Assembly (NCBI GenBank): GCA_963662175.1
Contig: OY759223.1
Location: 6,729,549-6,793,548, forward strand
Source of the DNA: Aradus depressus
Taxonomy: Eukaryota; Arthropoda; Insecta; Hemiptera; Aradidae
Direction of reading: 5' to 3'
Length of the DNA stretch: 64,000 bases
The translations under genes were made by a program, and so were the position numbers. This document shows positions 54,393 to 64,000 of the stretch, piece by piece (positions within the stretch are counted from its first letter, which is position 1; every line of letters begins with the position of its first letter). Below the pieces are notes generated by a model. It was not told where the DNA came from and ran no database searches. It saw only the letters and a list, made by a program, of their open reading frames with translations.

Positions 54393-57300
54393 CTGAAAAT
54401 TAGCAAGAAAAAAAAATAATGTAAAATATTGTAATCGTGCGAACATCCGAAAGTTGTGAGGCGGCCATCTTGGCCCATATCATTCAACAGGTTCTGCACC
54501 CTTTATACACTTGGCTCGTTTTGCATCCTATCATCTTGAGAACTTAGTAGGTTCTGCAGCCGTTCGAGGTTTTCTTTTTGATTTTTCAAAGGGTTTTAAC
54601 AGGTTTTGATCCCTGATTTTAGTTCAGATGTGCAGCAATTGAAAAATTAAATCCAGTGATACCACTAACCCTTTTTTTTTTATGACAGAGGGTTTGCATC
54701 TCGGCGACTCACATTGTATATATGAGAAATAAGGGCATACCTACATATGTAATTTCAATATTGCGCAAAAATAGATACAATAAGGAGCATAGATATCGTA
54801 CCTTGATAAAGTAGATAGAAGAGATTTGTAATAGACATCTAGGAGAAGATTGTAGTTGTCCCGACGAACTTGAGGCTGAACACAGCTGTGAAGGAAGTAG
54901 ACAATGTCCCAGCAGAAGGAGTTATAAGAACATAATTGGAAATCAATCACTCTGGAACAATGATAGAGAGCTTAAGTAAGTAAGGATCCAGTGTCAGGTC
55001 GCTTTGGATGAAACCTGTCACAGTTCGTATCTTGTCGAGTTGGGATCAACATTAGTAAGTCCGGAGCTTGGACTTAGGGGACAGTTAGTATATATAATAC
55101 TTCATTAATGCCCTTCCCCACTCCTTCAAAGAAATCATCATCAAAGACAAAAAAAAAGTGTGAGTGACGACATACTCACGAGAATTGATGTGCTCTTTAG
55201 TTCAAAACCTGGTATTTGCAAGATGCATTAGCCATGTTTGGTGGAAATCGGCTATGCCGTTTATGTTTATAAGGACAAACTCCTCCCCCCCTCCCCCCCC
55301 CCTCCAAAAAAATAGTAAATTGACTTTTAATCAAAACACCAAACACTGGACTTTTTTTTTATTATATAATAAATAATATCAGGATTTTTGGAAAGGGTGT
55401 GTCGTCGTCGGCCCGCCCCCAAAATTTTATTATGTCGGGTTTTTTTTTTAAATTTTAATTTTATTATATATTTTTTTCTTATTTATTTGAAAAATTAATA
55501 AATTAAAATACAATGTAAAAAAATATTATTTAACTCATATTTGTTTGTATTCTAATATTTAATATCGGTTAGATAGTTATTGTGACTCATATCGTCGCTC
55601 TGGTGGACATTAGCCCGACACTACTACGACAGAAATAAAATTTGCCTACCTAGGTTTATTCACATAGATAGGAGTCTTCAATAACGAGTATTTCAAATCG
55701 CACAGGCTCGGGACCATCGCTCAATGTCCCATGCCGAGAACAGCATGCTCAAAGCCAGGATTCGAACCCGCGTTGCTATTTTGATATCCAATTACCATGT
55801 TATGGTTTAACGAAAATAAATATTATTATTATTATTATTGTTCTAGAGATGAGTGAGAGAGGAGGACAGGGCATGCCTAGTCACAGACCTATTTGAACAT
55901 GTGGTGGCCTCAAGCCTGTCCCATGTCATGGTATTGATTCTATGGCCAAGTTATGCATAGACCTGGGGCCCCCTTCTCTGGCTCATGGGTGATATGGGCA
56001 CAGCTTCTCTCATCTCATCCTCCACTCAAGTCGGGGGGGCGCGCTACAAAATTTGAATTAGAATGTGAGAAGTGAGAGGGAGCCCTCCCCCAATCTCAAT
56101 ATCCTATTAAACCTTTCCGATTTATGAATATGTTATCCCTCTTTCACAATTTTTTTATATACATACATTTTTTTTTCTCTCAGGGAAATAGGGCCACTTT
56201 CCTCCAAAAAAGGGTCGGGTCTTTTCATATTTTACGGTTGAAATATTTTCAACCGGATGGCTATTACCACTCTTCTCTCCTTTCGTCTGATATATCTAAG
56301 CAAAATACTTTTAGTCTAAACATTAAATGAGTTTTAAGTCCAAAGTCACTTATAGGGAGAAGAAAAAAAATCAACAAAAATTATCACAACAGATTCAGAT
56401 CATTGCAAAAAGAAGGGATGTAGGGATGTGAAGATAATGAAACAACCACGCGTTTTTATAATACTATCTAGACTCCGATACTTCCAACTAATTGTATGGG
56501 TTTCAATTTAAATACAAAATTTCGTGTCAATACATTCATTACAACGGCAATCATTAGAGTTTTTATGTTAAGCCCCCTCCTTCTCTTTGGCCGGTATGGC
56601 TGAAAATTAGTTATGGAGTTATGGATAAATATAAACAATTTCGTGTCGATACATTAATTCTATCGGGATTTCTGTTCATAGATAAAAACAGAAATTTTGT
56701 TTTTCATTTTTAGAATCAGTGAGTCGGAAAACTCGAAATTTCGGTGTAGGTAAACTCAATATCGAATTTCTGACCAATTATATATGAAGAGCACGGGGAA
56801 AGAACCAGGTTTGTCACTTTTTTCTCGAATGTGAGATATCGCCACTACAGTATTAGTATATTAAACATATTTCACGATTCACCATCGTTACGGGCTTCAA
56901 AAAGACGGTTTCTCACTACGAAAACGGAAGCTGAAAATATGACGTGCGGGGAATTGATACGATACGGACTTTCAAACATTAAATGTCAGTTTTCTCAATT
57001 TCAACATCTGATGACAAACCTGGTTCTTTGCCCGTGCTCTTCATACATAAGTTCCCTATCTATCTATGTACAGCTGAGGAAGTAAAGTACGGAAGTAAAG
57101 CCCAACAATGAGGGCCTATTGTGTCCATTGTTACTAATATGTTAATGATAAAGTATTTATTACTTATTAAGGCGGTGTACACCTAGGGACCTAAGCATCC
57201 AATGCTCTTATCCTTTCTCTGTGAGCTCTAAGGGAATGCTTAATTTTGTCTACCCAGGTTTCTAATGCCCCCTCTACACTATGGGCCAAGGTAGGCCAAT

Positions 57301-60300
57301 GCATTGGCCACCAATATTGGCGTAATGGCGGCACTGGCCTGGACCTTGGCTCCACATATTGGGCCAGCCATTGGCCCAGTATCAGGGACAAACCTTGGAC
57401 CAGCACTCAGTTGCTTGAACCCTATTTCCGTGATGGATATCGAGAAAATCGCTGCTGCAACTTTGTGTTTAGCTAGGGCATATAATTCTTACTTACATAT
57501 TATTGACAAAAACATGGTTGAAAAGAAATGGAAACAAAGAAGATGGTGGACCATATTTTTATTTTTGTAAAGAGGGTTTTTCGGATTTCAAATTGCAGGT
57601 TCATTTTGGTACAGTTCTAAAAATTAAAAACTTTCCTCATCTGTCCATGTAGACATTTTGTATTTGTAGTTTATAATAATAAAATAAAATATTATAGTAT
57701 TTAACAGGATAAAAGGAATATACAAAACACTACTGACAAGAAACAAACAACCAATGTTGGACAAGTGTGTGGATGCGTCACTTATCTACTGCGCACTTGG
57801 TTCACGCATGTTGGCCTGCTTTGATGTGTGTTGAAAAACCGCTCCGAACGCCAACCTTCACCAACACAAGCCAACACCCTTGCCCAACACAAGCCAACCC
57901 CTCTCTACACAGTGGCCCAGCAGGATTGGGCCACTGCCTGGCCCATAATGTAGAGGGCCTATAAGATAGGGAGGGGTCTTTAACGAGTACCTGACATCGC
58001 ACAAGCTCAAGACCAACGCCTCACGTCCCATCCGAAGGACGGCGTACTCAAGATGTTTTACCTCCCAGCGACCCCTGAGCTACCGGTGCCCTAAACAGTA
58101 AGAGTTAGACTAACCTCTGAGCTATAGGTCGTCCGTCTTGGTCGTGTTTAAACAACATGTTATTACTCCAATAGTCACCGTGATTCAGAACGTTAAACCG
58201 TGATTCTTTCACCTCTCCTATAGTCTTCATTTTCTCCAACAGTGTCTCCAAGGGGATATTCATTCTATCTGCCACCTTGGACCTCAAAAACAAAAAAAAA
58301 TTATCATAAATTAATTAATTACATATTAACATTTTTTCGGCAGTTATTAGGGTATTAAGTCGAGTCACTCTTCTCTGATCTTCCTTTTCCTTCGACCGAT
58401 TTCGCGGAGAATTATAGGTGCCGTCCTTATGGGATTTTGAATTCAAATATAAAATTTCATATCGATACATTCATTACTTCGACAGTTATTGAGATTTTTG
58501 AGTTGAACCACCTCTGAACTTTATGGATTTTGTGACTTGGCTACTATTGGCAGACGAGTGACTGTAAGTTTTACGAACTAGTAACGACAATTATTACAAT
58601 CACTTCTTTTTGACAATAGTTACCAGTCCAACCATCGATATAGATGGATTAATATACACACACCCAAGCTAAGCCAATAAATATCAATTAATAGATTAAT
58701 AATTAAGTGATAATTTCCCTATAATAATTTAATTAATTAAATTAATCTAGTCAGCTAATTGGTTAAGATCACCAATATAATAACAACAATAGGACCACGT
58801 GCTCCTCATAGGGGGCAGTGACAATATTTGCTGAGATGCAATGTATATGTGAAGCTGCAAAGCTTTCCTCCTTGTATTTATCCGCCATCTTTATATTAGA
58901 AATACTGTGATTAAAGTGGCAAAACTTGAATTTTTAAATAATGACTTGTTTAATCCTGAATCCAAAAATGAAAATATATATATATGGATAACATCTATTG
59001 ATTTTCTTAAGATCGCGGGTTCGAAACCCGGCCGAGGCCCTTAGTTTATTTTATCCGGGAGGTGAAATAAACTTAAGCACGCTGTCCTTCGGATGGGACG
59101 TTAAGCGATGGTTCCGAGCCTGAACGATGTCAGGTACTCGTTAAAGACCCCCAACCCTAGAAGAATAAAAATTTCGGGTAGGCAAAATTTAGGACTTCCA
59201 TACTAGAGTCGGGCTCATGTCCACCGGAGTGACAAAAGAGCGCTCTGGTAGTAGGCGATATGAACTTGTAGTTAAAGCCCGGAGATGAGTCATAATAACT
59301 AACCTATTGATTTTCAGCCAAAGGGGAGTAATGTACCTATACATGAAATATCATATGTGAATTTAAAGCCCTATAAGGATGACATCTAATAATTTTCAGC
59401 GGAATCTGGCAAAGGAGAAATGAATCAGAGGGGGGCTCAACTCAAAAATCCCAATAACGGCCGATGTAATAAATACATCGACATGAAATGTTAGCCCAAA
59501 CATTCGCTTGGCTTTGGAGAAAGAGCAAAAATGTATTTGATTAATTCTTGCTGGGGAAGTACATAGCCGTTGATTTTTTTTTAATATAGCAAAAAATCCA
59601 ACTGATGAGATGTTTTGAATAAAAAAAATAAGATTCCGTTGTAAAGTGGGGAAAATGTGGAGGGGATGAGAAAAAATGACAACATAAAGAATGAAATAGA
59701 CGACCAAAACACAGATAGTGAAGATGAGCTTGTAGCCCGAAACCTCATAGTAAAGATAAGCTTTGAAATAAGGTGGAAGATAACGAGATGGAACAAAAAA
59801 TACAATTTTATCAGAAAACTTGTGAAGCATCGCCAACTTCATTCTCATTTATTGAGGAGGAAATAAGGCTTCAACGTCGGCACAGAGCCGCAATTAAAAT
59901 AAGGAAAAACCTTTGTTTTCTATACGAAGTATAGAGCAAGTTACGTAATCGGTCAAAAATTCGATGCGAAGTTTTCAACGGAAATTAGATTCAAGATATG
60001 AAAAAAAAGAAAAAAGTATATTTAAGTGCTTGTGAACACGATAACTCTCGATATAAGGAATGTGTTCAATTACAACAACTGTTATTATTCACCTTTTTTT
60101 ACGTTCGTTTGAAAAACAGTTTAGCTAATATTGTTTGATGACATTGACTGCTGAGCTGAGCCCGCGCCCCCCACTATGGGCCCTACGACATGTCTAGCTC
60201 GCTCGCTCCCCCCACCACTCATCGTGAAGTTTGCACGTACGCCAAAGCCCGCTCGGGATACGTCACCTATGAACATATCACGGACATCCCCCGGGTAAAC

Positions 60301-61977
60301 GAAGACATCCCCTTGAGGACACCCTCCGATCTCGTTTACACCAAGGAGCGACATAGCCGAACCGACCAGAACATTTTGTTTACAGTGATCAAGTGACATT
60401 CATTCCAATTCATTTATTGTGTTCCAATTAGAATTCTTATTTTCACTATTTCCGCATTTATTTCTTACACATTTTACTCCCCTGACATTCTGGGTTCTTC
60501 AGGTCATCGGGCCTTTGCTTCACAATACTAAGTGTCTCTGACTCAAACAGAATGTATTGACAAGAAATTTTTTTATATCAATCCAGAACCCTCTAACGAA
60601 AACACCTATAGATTGTCAGCCAAATCGGTCAAAAGAGAGAACGGGATTAAGGGGGGGGGGGGGGGGGGCAATATTCCCAATAACTGCCGATGTAATGAAT
60701 GTATCGACATATTTCATATTTTAAGTCAAAGCCCAATGAGGACATAACCTGTCAAATTTCAGCTATATCGGCTGAAGGAAAGCGGCAGACAGGTGAAGGG
60801 GCTCAATTCAAAAAACCCTAATAACTGTCGATGTTATGAAATCATCGACACAAAATTTAGTATGAGTATTTAGGAGCCCCTATAGCGACATAGCCGAACC
60901 GACCAGAACAACTCTTGAATATTAGCGCAAAAGGTCGACTGGTTTTGGAGAGGGAACGAAAAATTAATTGATTAATTCGTTCTGGAGAAGTATATGGGGT
61001 GGTTTACCGAAGACTTTTTAATATATTATTATTAAAGAATATTTAGTCAGAGTTTTCGTTAAGCCCTCCCCCTAGAAGCCCCTCCTCCCATTGCCTGATT
61101 TGACTCAAAATCAATAGGTGTCTTCCTTTTAGAGTTATGACTACAAAAATAAAATTTCCTGACGACACATGCATTCTATCGGCAATTATCTTGTTCATAG
61201 ACATACACATATACATTTTTTAACCCCAGACGTAAAAGTAGGGATGTTATAAGTTTGAAGCCTTTGTATGTGCGTAGCTCCAAGACGGCTGAAACGATTT
61301 CAAAGCGTTTTTTTTTTGTTTCAAAAGCTGATATTTGCGAGATGGTTCTTAGCCATGTTTGGTGGAAATCGGGTATGCGGTCTCTAAGATATTCAGGTTT
61401 CATCAGAGCCTATGTAGGGATCTCGGCCTCTATTACAGTTAGAGACTTGGAGTTTGACCTCAAATGTCTATAAGGACAAGATCCCTCCCCCATTAAGAAG
61501 CCCTCTCCACCAAGGTTTCAGTACAAAAAAAAATTTATGAACAAAAAATAAAAATGTGAAGTGTGTCGTCGTCGATTCGCGCCCAAAATTTTATTGTGTC
61601 GGGGGTTTTTTAAATTTTAAATTTACCTTTTATTTTGATAATTTTTGGAAAACATGAAATTCCGTTGAAAACTGTCACATAACTTCCCCTATACTTCGTA
61701 AAGCTGGGAAAGTGAAAATTAGCAAATTCACTCACCAGTCTGCTCCCCAGGTATCCAGTATGGTCTTCCTTAGCGATAATAGACTTTTATGTATATAATA
61801 TTCCAGTATATTGCGATCTTCTATAAAGATATACGGTTTAAAGTCGGTGGGATGGATCACACCTTTCGTTTCAAGCACTTTACCCATGGCATGAAACCTT
61901 GCAAGGTTCCTTAGGGAAAGTTTGGCATGATTCAAGTCCAGGCAATCCGTTCTGGGCATAACTGTGAACCCCTCACC
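54140..61977 (-). CDS. EcKL gene D, exons 3-6 (5' exons beyond right edge)
   Basis: The four visible exons are 61977-61736, 58282-58115, 54951-54802 and 54392-54140. They have the same sizes (242, 168, 150, 253 bp) and phases as in gene C, and no frame break. The catalytic motif is HGDYWSNN and the DFQ motif is present. Exons 1 and 2 are not found before base 64000; intron 2 is therefore longer than 2 kb. The acceptor of exon 4 is TTTTTGAG|, weaker than the usual CAG or TAG. Protein and introns align closely with gene C, so the pair is a recent tandem duplication. Intron 4 (between exons 4 and 5 here) carries a Harbinger element and a small MITE not seen in C. Confidence 0.85.
54802..54951 (-). 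CDS. EcKL gene D coding exon 5, DFQ motif
   Basis: 150 bp, starts VIDFQLCSYNSFCW. Acceptor GTTCCAG|, donor TCAAG|GTACGA. Confidence 0.85.
55574..55775 (-). mobile_element. S1 SINE, degenerate
   Basis: GGACATTAGCCCGACAC and GGGACCATCGCTCAATGTCCC; B box AGGATTCGAACCC-like. The sequence is followed by a LINE-A-type end (CCATGTTATGGTTTAACG, AATAAA, TTA run). Confidence 0.6.
56785..57043. mobile_element. Small MITE with TA target
   Basis: Inverted ends TGAAGAGCACGGGGAAAGAA (about 30 bp, one mismatch) with TA on each side; 259 bp. It is absent from intron 4 of gene C, where the flanking intron sequence (35900-35930) has no such insert. Confidence 0.85.
57266..57961. mobile_element. PIF/Harbinger non-autonomous element
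   Basis: Ends TGCCCCCTCTACACTATGGG and TAGGCCCTCTACATTATGGG are inverted repeats; TAA lies on each side (57263-57265, 57962-57964). The empty site is visible in gene C at 36109-36111. The interior carries a transposase N-terminus remnant. Confidence 0.92.
57433..57570 (+). pseudogene. Harbinger transposase N-terminal remnant
   Basis: ATG at 57433 starts MDIEKIAAATLCLARAYNSY and leads to KKWKQRRWWTIFLF, resembling the basic RRWW region near the start of Harbinger nucleases, then a stop. No catalytic domain remains. Confidence 0.55.
58115..58282 (-). CDS. EcKL gene D coding exon 4, catalytic HGD motif
   Basis: 168 bp with LNHGDYWSNNMLF. The acceptor is GAG rather than CAG or TAG, which could weaken splicing. 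The donor is CAGAG|GTTAGT. Confidence 0.85.
59006..59306 (+). mobile_element. S1 SINE, 5' truncated
   Basis: Starts just before the B box (GCGGGTTCGAAACCCGG) and ends GAGATGAGTCATAATAACTAACC. Confidence 0.8.
59320..59580 (+). repeat. Dispersed repeat DR1, partial
   Basis: GATTTTCAGCCAAAGGGGAG to GGGGAAGTACATAGCCGTTG, with about half of the body. Confidence 0.6.
60190..60396 (+). other. GC-rich 68-codon ORF, unknown
   Basis: ATG at 60190 to TGA at 60396 inside a GC-rich block (about 60140-60400) bounded by AT-rich repeats. The predicted peptide is polar with no motif I recognise. An overlapping minus-strand frame is also open, so coding is uncertain. It could be a fragment of an unidentified transposon, a processed gene piece, or an exon of a nested gene. 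Confidence 0.25.
60580..61015 (+). repeat. Dispersed repeat DR1 with templated insertion
   Basis: Typical DR1 blocks, except that at 60884-60910 a 27-base segment copied from 60347-60373 replaces a few bases of the usual AGGAGCCCCTATGTAAGTCA sequence. Confidence 0.7.
61230..61530 (+). repeat. Dispersed repeat DR3
   Basis: GTGCGTAGCTCCAAGACGGC, TTAGCCATGTTTGGTGGAAA, CTCGGCCTCTATTACAGTTA; the longest of three copies. Confidence 0.65.
61736..61977 (-). CDS. EcKL gene D coding exon 3
   Basis: 242 bp; begins GEGFTVMPRTDC after acceptor TTGCAG| and ends GACTG|GTGAGT. It shows only a few substitutions relative to gene C. Confidence 0.85.
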
Positions 61978-62214
61978 CTGCAACACAACAGTTCTCATAA
62001 ATATAATAATAATTTCCGTAAAACCATCAAATGGCAATTGGATATGACATTATACATCAAAATAATAAATAGCTTATGAAATATATACAACAACCGATAT
62101 CAAATATGAGAATATAAACACAGAAGATAAAAAAAAATAATCAAATAAATAATGGATGATGCATAAATATGAAATTCCTGGTACTATTTATATTTTAATT
62201 ATAAATATTTTCCA

Positions 62215-62322
62215 GGGCGCCGATAGCTCAGCCTACTGATATCAAGATCGCGGGTTCGAAACCAGGCCGGGGCCCTCAGATTTTTAGCTGGAAGGTAAAA
62301 AAAACATTGAGCACGCCGTCCC
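62215..62322 (+). mobile_element. S1 SINE, 5' part
   Basis: GGGCGCCGATAGCTCAG head, GCGGGTTCGAAACCAGG B box, truncated after GAGCACGCCGTCCC. It lies in intron 2 of gene D. Confidence 0.75.
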
Positions 62323-63266
62323 ACCGAGTCGGTGAATTCTAAACCCCATAAGGACAACACTTATTAATTTTTCTGTTAATCGACAGTAGAGAGACAGGAG
62401 GGATCAGAGAGGGGGTTAATTCAAACAGCCTAATAACTGCCGATGTAATGAATTCGACAAAAAATATGGCATGAGGATTTAGGAGCTTCTATGTAAGTCA
62501 ACTGTTGGATATTAGTGCAAACGGTCGACTGGTTTTGGAGGGGGAGCGAAACGTTAATTAATTCGTTCTGGGGAGGTACATAGCCGGTGATTCACCGAAT
62601 CGTTTATTTATTTTTAGAACTAAAAGACGAATGAAATGATGAAAACTAATAGTTTTTTTCTTCATTATGGAACATTTTCCAAGCCATTCTCACAAAATTC
62701 GAGGCACCCCTCCCTCTAGTAGCGTTATAAGTAATTTATGGACGGCGCCTTAAGCCCATTTTATTAAAAACACTATTTACTCTGATTGAAATTCTAATAT
62801 AAGAACATGTTTCCGATATTCCGACGACTACAATTAACGAAAGTTTTCCACCAGAAATAAGCCTTATTTTTGAAGAAATATTACTTACTTGAGATGATTA
62901 GTGCTTTATTGAAATTAACTCTCAATTAATTGTTACATTTCTGCAACTAATTGAGGCCTAAATCAACAATTCCAATTTTGATATATATTTTATTGAATAT
63001 TATTGTTATATCAACCACACAAAGGAAAACACATTCCAAATCATTTGTTCAATCTAATCTAATTAAAAACTAATAATTTAATTCAATATAATTAAACACT
63101 TAGCAAACTAATCTAAAACCACTTTAACCCTCTTTGGAATGTTTCATAAGTCGCAATGTTACCAACCTCACGAATTTAACAACAATATAACAACTATTTT
63201 CCCATTTATATTTTAATGTAATTTAAATCCTTACTTTCAATTTAAATAATTATTATATTTCGGACA

Positions 63267-63595
63267 CGTGGTATGCGTGCTTGACTTCTGAGCTCAAGGT
63301 CGTGGGTTCGTAACCCGACCGAGGCCTTTAGTTTATTTTATCTGGGAGGTAAAATAAACTTAAGCACGCCGTCCTTCGGATGGGACGTTAAGCGATGGTC
63401 CCGAGCGTGTACGATGTCAGGTACTCGTTAAAGACCTCTACCCTAGGTGAATAAAAATTTAGGGTAGGCAAAATTTAGGACTCTCACAGTAGAGTCGGGC
63501 TCATGTCCACCAGAGTGACGAAAGAGCGCTCTGGTAGTAGGCGATATGACCTCGTTGTTAAAGCCCGGGCATGAGTCATAAAACCTAACCTAACC
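63267..63595 (+). mobile_element. S1 SINE with target-site duplication, intron 2 of gene D
   Basis: The 11-bp repeat TATTTCGGACA flanks it (63256-63266 and 63596-63606). The same intron position in gene C (about 40188-40200) has a single TATTTCGGATA and no SINE. The tail is CCTAACCTAACC and the first bases of the head are missing. Confidence 0.9.
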
Positions 63596-63744
63596 TATTT
63601 CGGACAATCAAACTTTATTTTTATACATATCAGACTACTCACAATTAAAACTGATATTCCTAAAACGCATATTGAGGATTTCTGAACATTTCTGCCATTT
63701 TAAGTGAGTTCGTACACCCAACATGTAATAAAAAAAAACATGTC

Positions 63745-64000
63745 GGTGAATCACCGGCTATGTACTTCTCTAACAAAAATTAATCAATTACGTTTTCGCC
63801 CTTCTTCCAAATTCAATCGACCATTTGGGCTAAAACTCAATATTTGACTACACAGTGTCTTGTGAATCTTCATACTATATTTTGCTACTACTACTACATA
63901 CTATATTCGTTACATGGCAGTTATTCAAGTTTTTGTGTTAAGCGCCTCCCTCTAATCCCTCCTTCCCTATGATCGATTTGCTCCAAAACAATAGGTGTCA
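63745..64000 (-). repeat. Dispersed repeat DR1, runs off the right edge
   Basis: Aligns with 40335-40610 in gene C intron 2, part of the C/D duplication. Confidence 0.75.

Larger units (their letters stand above)
57181..58094 (-). mobile_element. S1-type SINE split by a Harbinger element
   Basis: 57181-57265 and 57965-58094 match the uninterrupted copy at 36035-36240. A 696-bp PIF/Harbinger element has inserted at TAA. Confidence 0.8.

Noticed and set aside
57191..57406. Small overlapping ORFs on both strands
   Set aside because: They read across the inverted ends (GGCC-rich) of the Harbinger element and its SINE flank.
59657..59866. 69-codon ORF (charged, plus strand)
   Set aside because: No recognisable motif and an overlapping minus-strand ORF of 150 codons in the same AT-rich block; neither is supported.
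63585..63597. Telomeric CCTAA repeats
   Set aside because: Only two or three units at SINE 3' ends; far too short and internal.
1..64000. Endogenous viral sequences or toxin genes
   Set aside because: No capsid, polymerase or envelope-like frames were seen; all reverse transcriptase and RNase H remnants fit LINE or Penelope elements.

Overview
This is an AT-rich eukaryotic window that looks like an insect nuclear genome. The evidence is a cluster of EcKinase-like (EcKL/CHK kinase-like) genes in spliced exons, tRNA-derived SINEs whose tails can end in CCTAA-type repeats, and a mixed load of typical arthropod transposons (Penelope-like elements, Jockey/R1-like LINEs, Tc1/mariner, pogo, hAT, piggyBac and PIF/Harbinger). 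I cannot name the species; a hemipteroid insect is only a guess.

Host genes. The only host genes I can support are four tandem EcKL paralogs on the minus strand, in transcription order D (54140-61977, 5' exons beyond the right edge), C (31547-41903), B (16864-27135) and A (only the first coding exon, 490-747; the rest lies beyond the left edge). B and C are complete, with six coding exons each, predicted at 396 and 398 residues. Exon sizes match exactly apart from the last exon (258, 126, 242, 168, 150, then 247 or 253 bp), as do the intron phases (0, 0, 2, 2, 2). Each first coding exon has a 5' untranslated stretch that starts at a splice acceptor, so a non-coding exon must lie further upstream. 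The kinase motifs (GEN-YLS, catalytic HGD-x-W-xxN, DFQ) are intact. By family these are small-molecule kinases thought to phosphorylate ecdysteroids or xenobiotic metabolites. C and D are recent duplicates whose introns still align; A and B share a nearly identical first exon and upstream flank.

The rest is repeats. 1-785: SINE pieces around exon 1 of A. 785-16863: a 660-bp foldback palindrome, a 5'-truncated LINE with target-site duplication, tRNA-like SINEs, a Penelope-like reverse transcriptase interrupted by a 22-copy 40-bp minisatellite, LINE 3' ends, a piggyBac relic and a hAT MITE. 16864-27135: gene B, whose introns hold SINEs, a LINE, and a Harbinger element with transposase and MADF remnants nested inside a SINE. 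27136-31546: SINEs, dispersed repeats and a small hairpin. 31547-41903: gene C, with a Penelope deletion derivative, a 43-bp tandem array and a broken Tc1 transposase. 41904-54139: LINE C-terminus, minisatellites, foldback and nested pogo-like elements. 54140-64000: gene D, with a Harbinger element, a MITE, SINEs and one GC-rich unknown ORF.

The duplicated C and D introns give natural filled/empty-site pairs that date individual insertions relative to the duplication. No ribosomal RNA, true tRNA, CRISPR or prokaryotic operon structure was seen.
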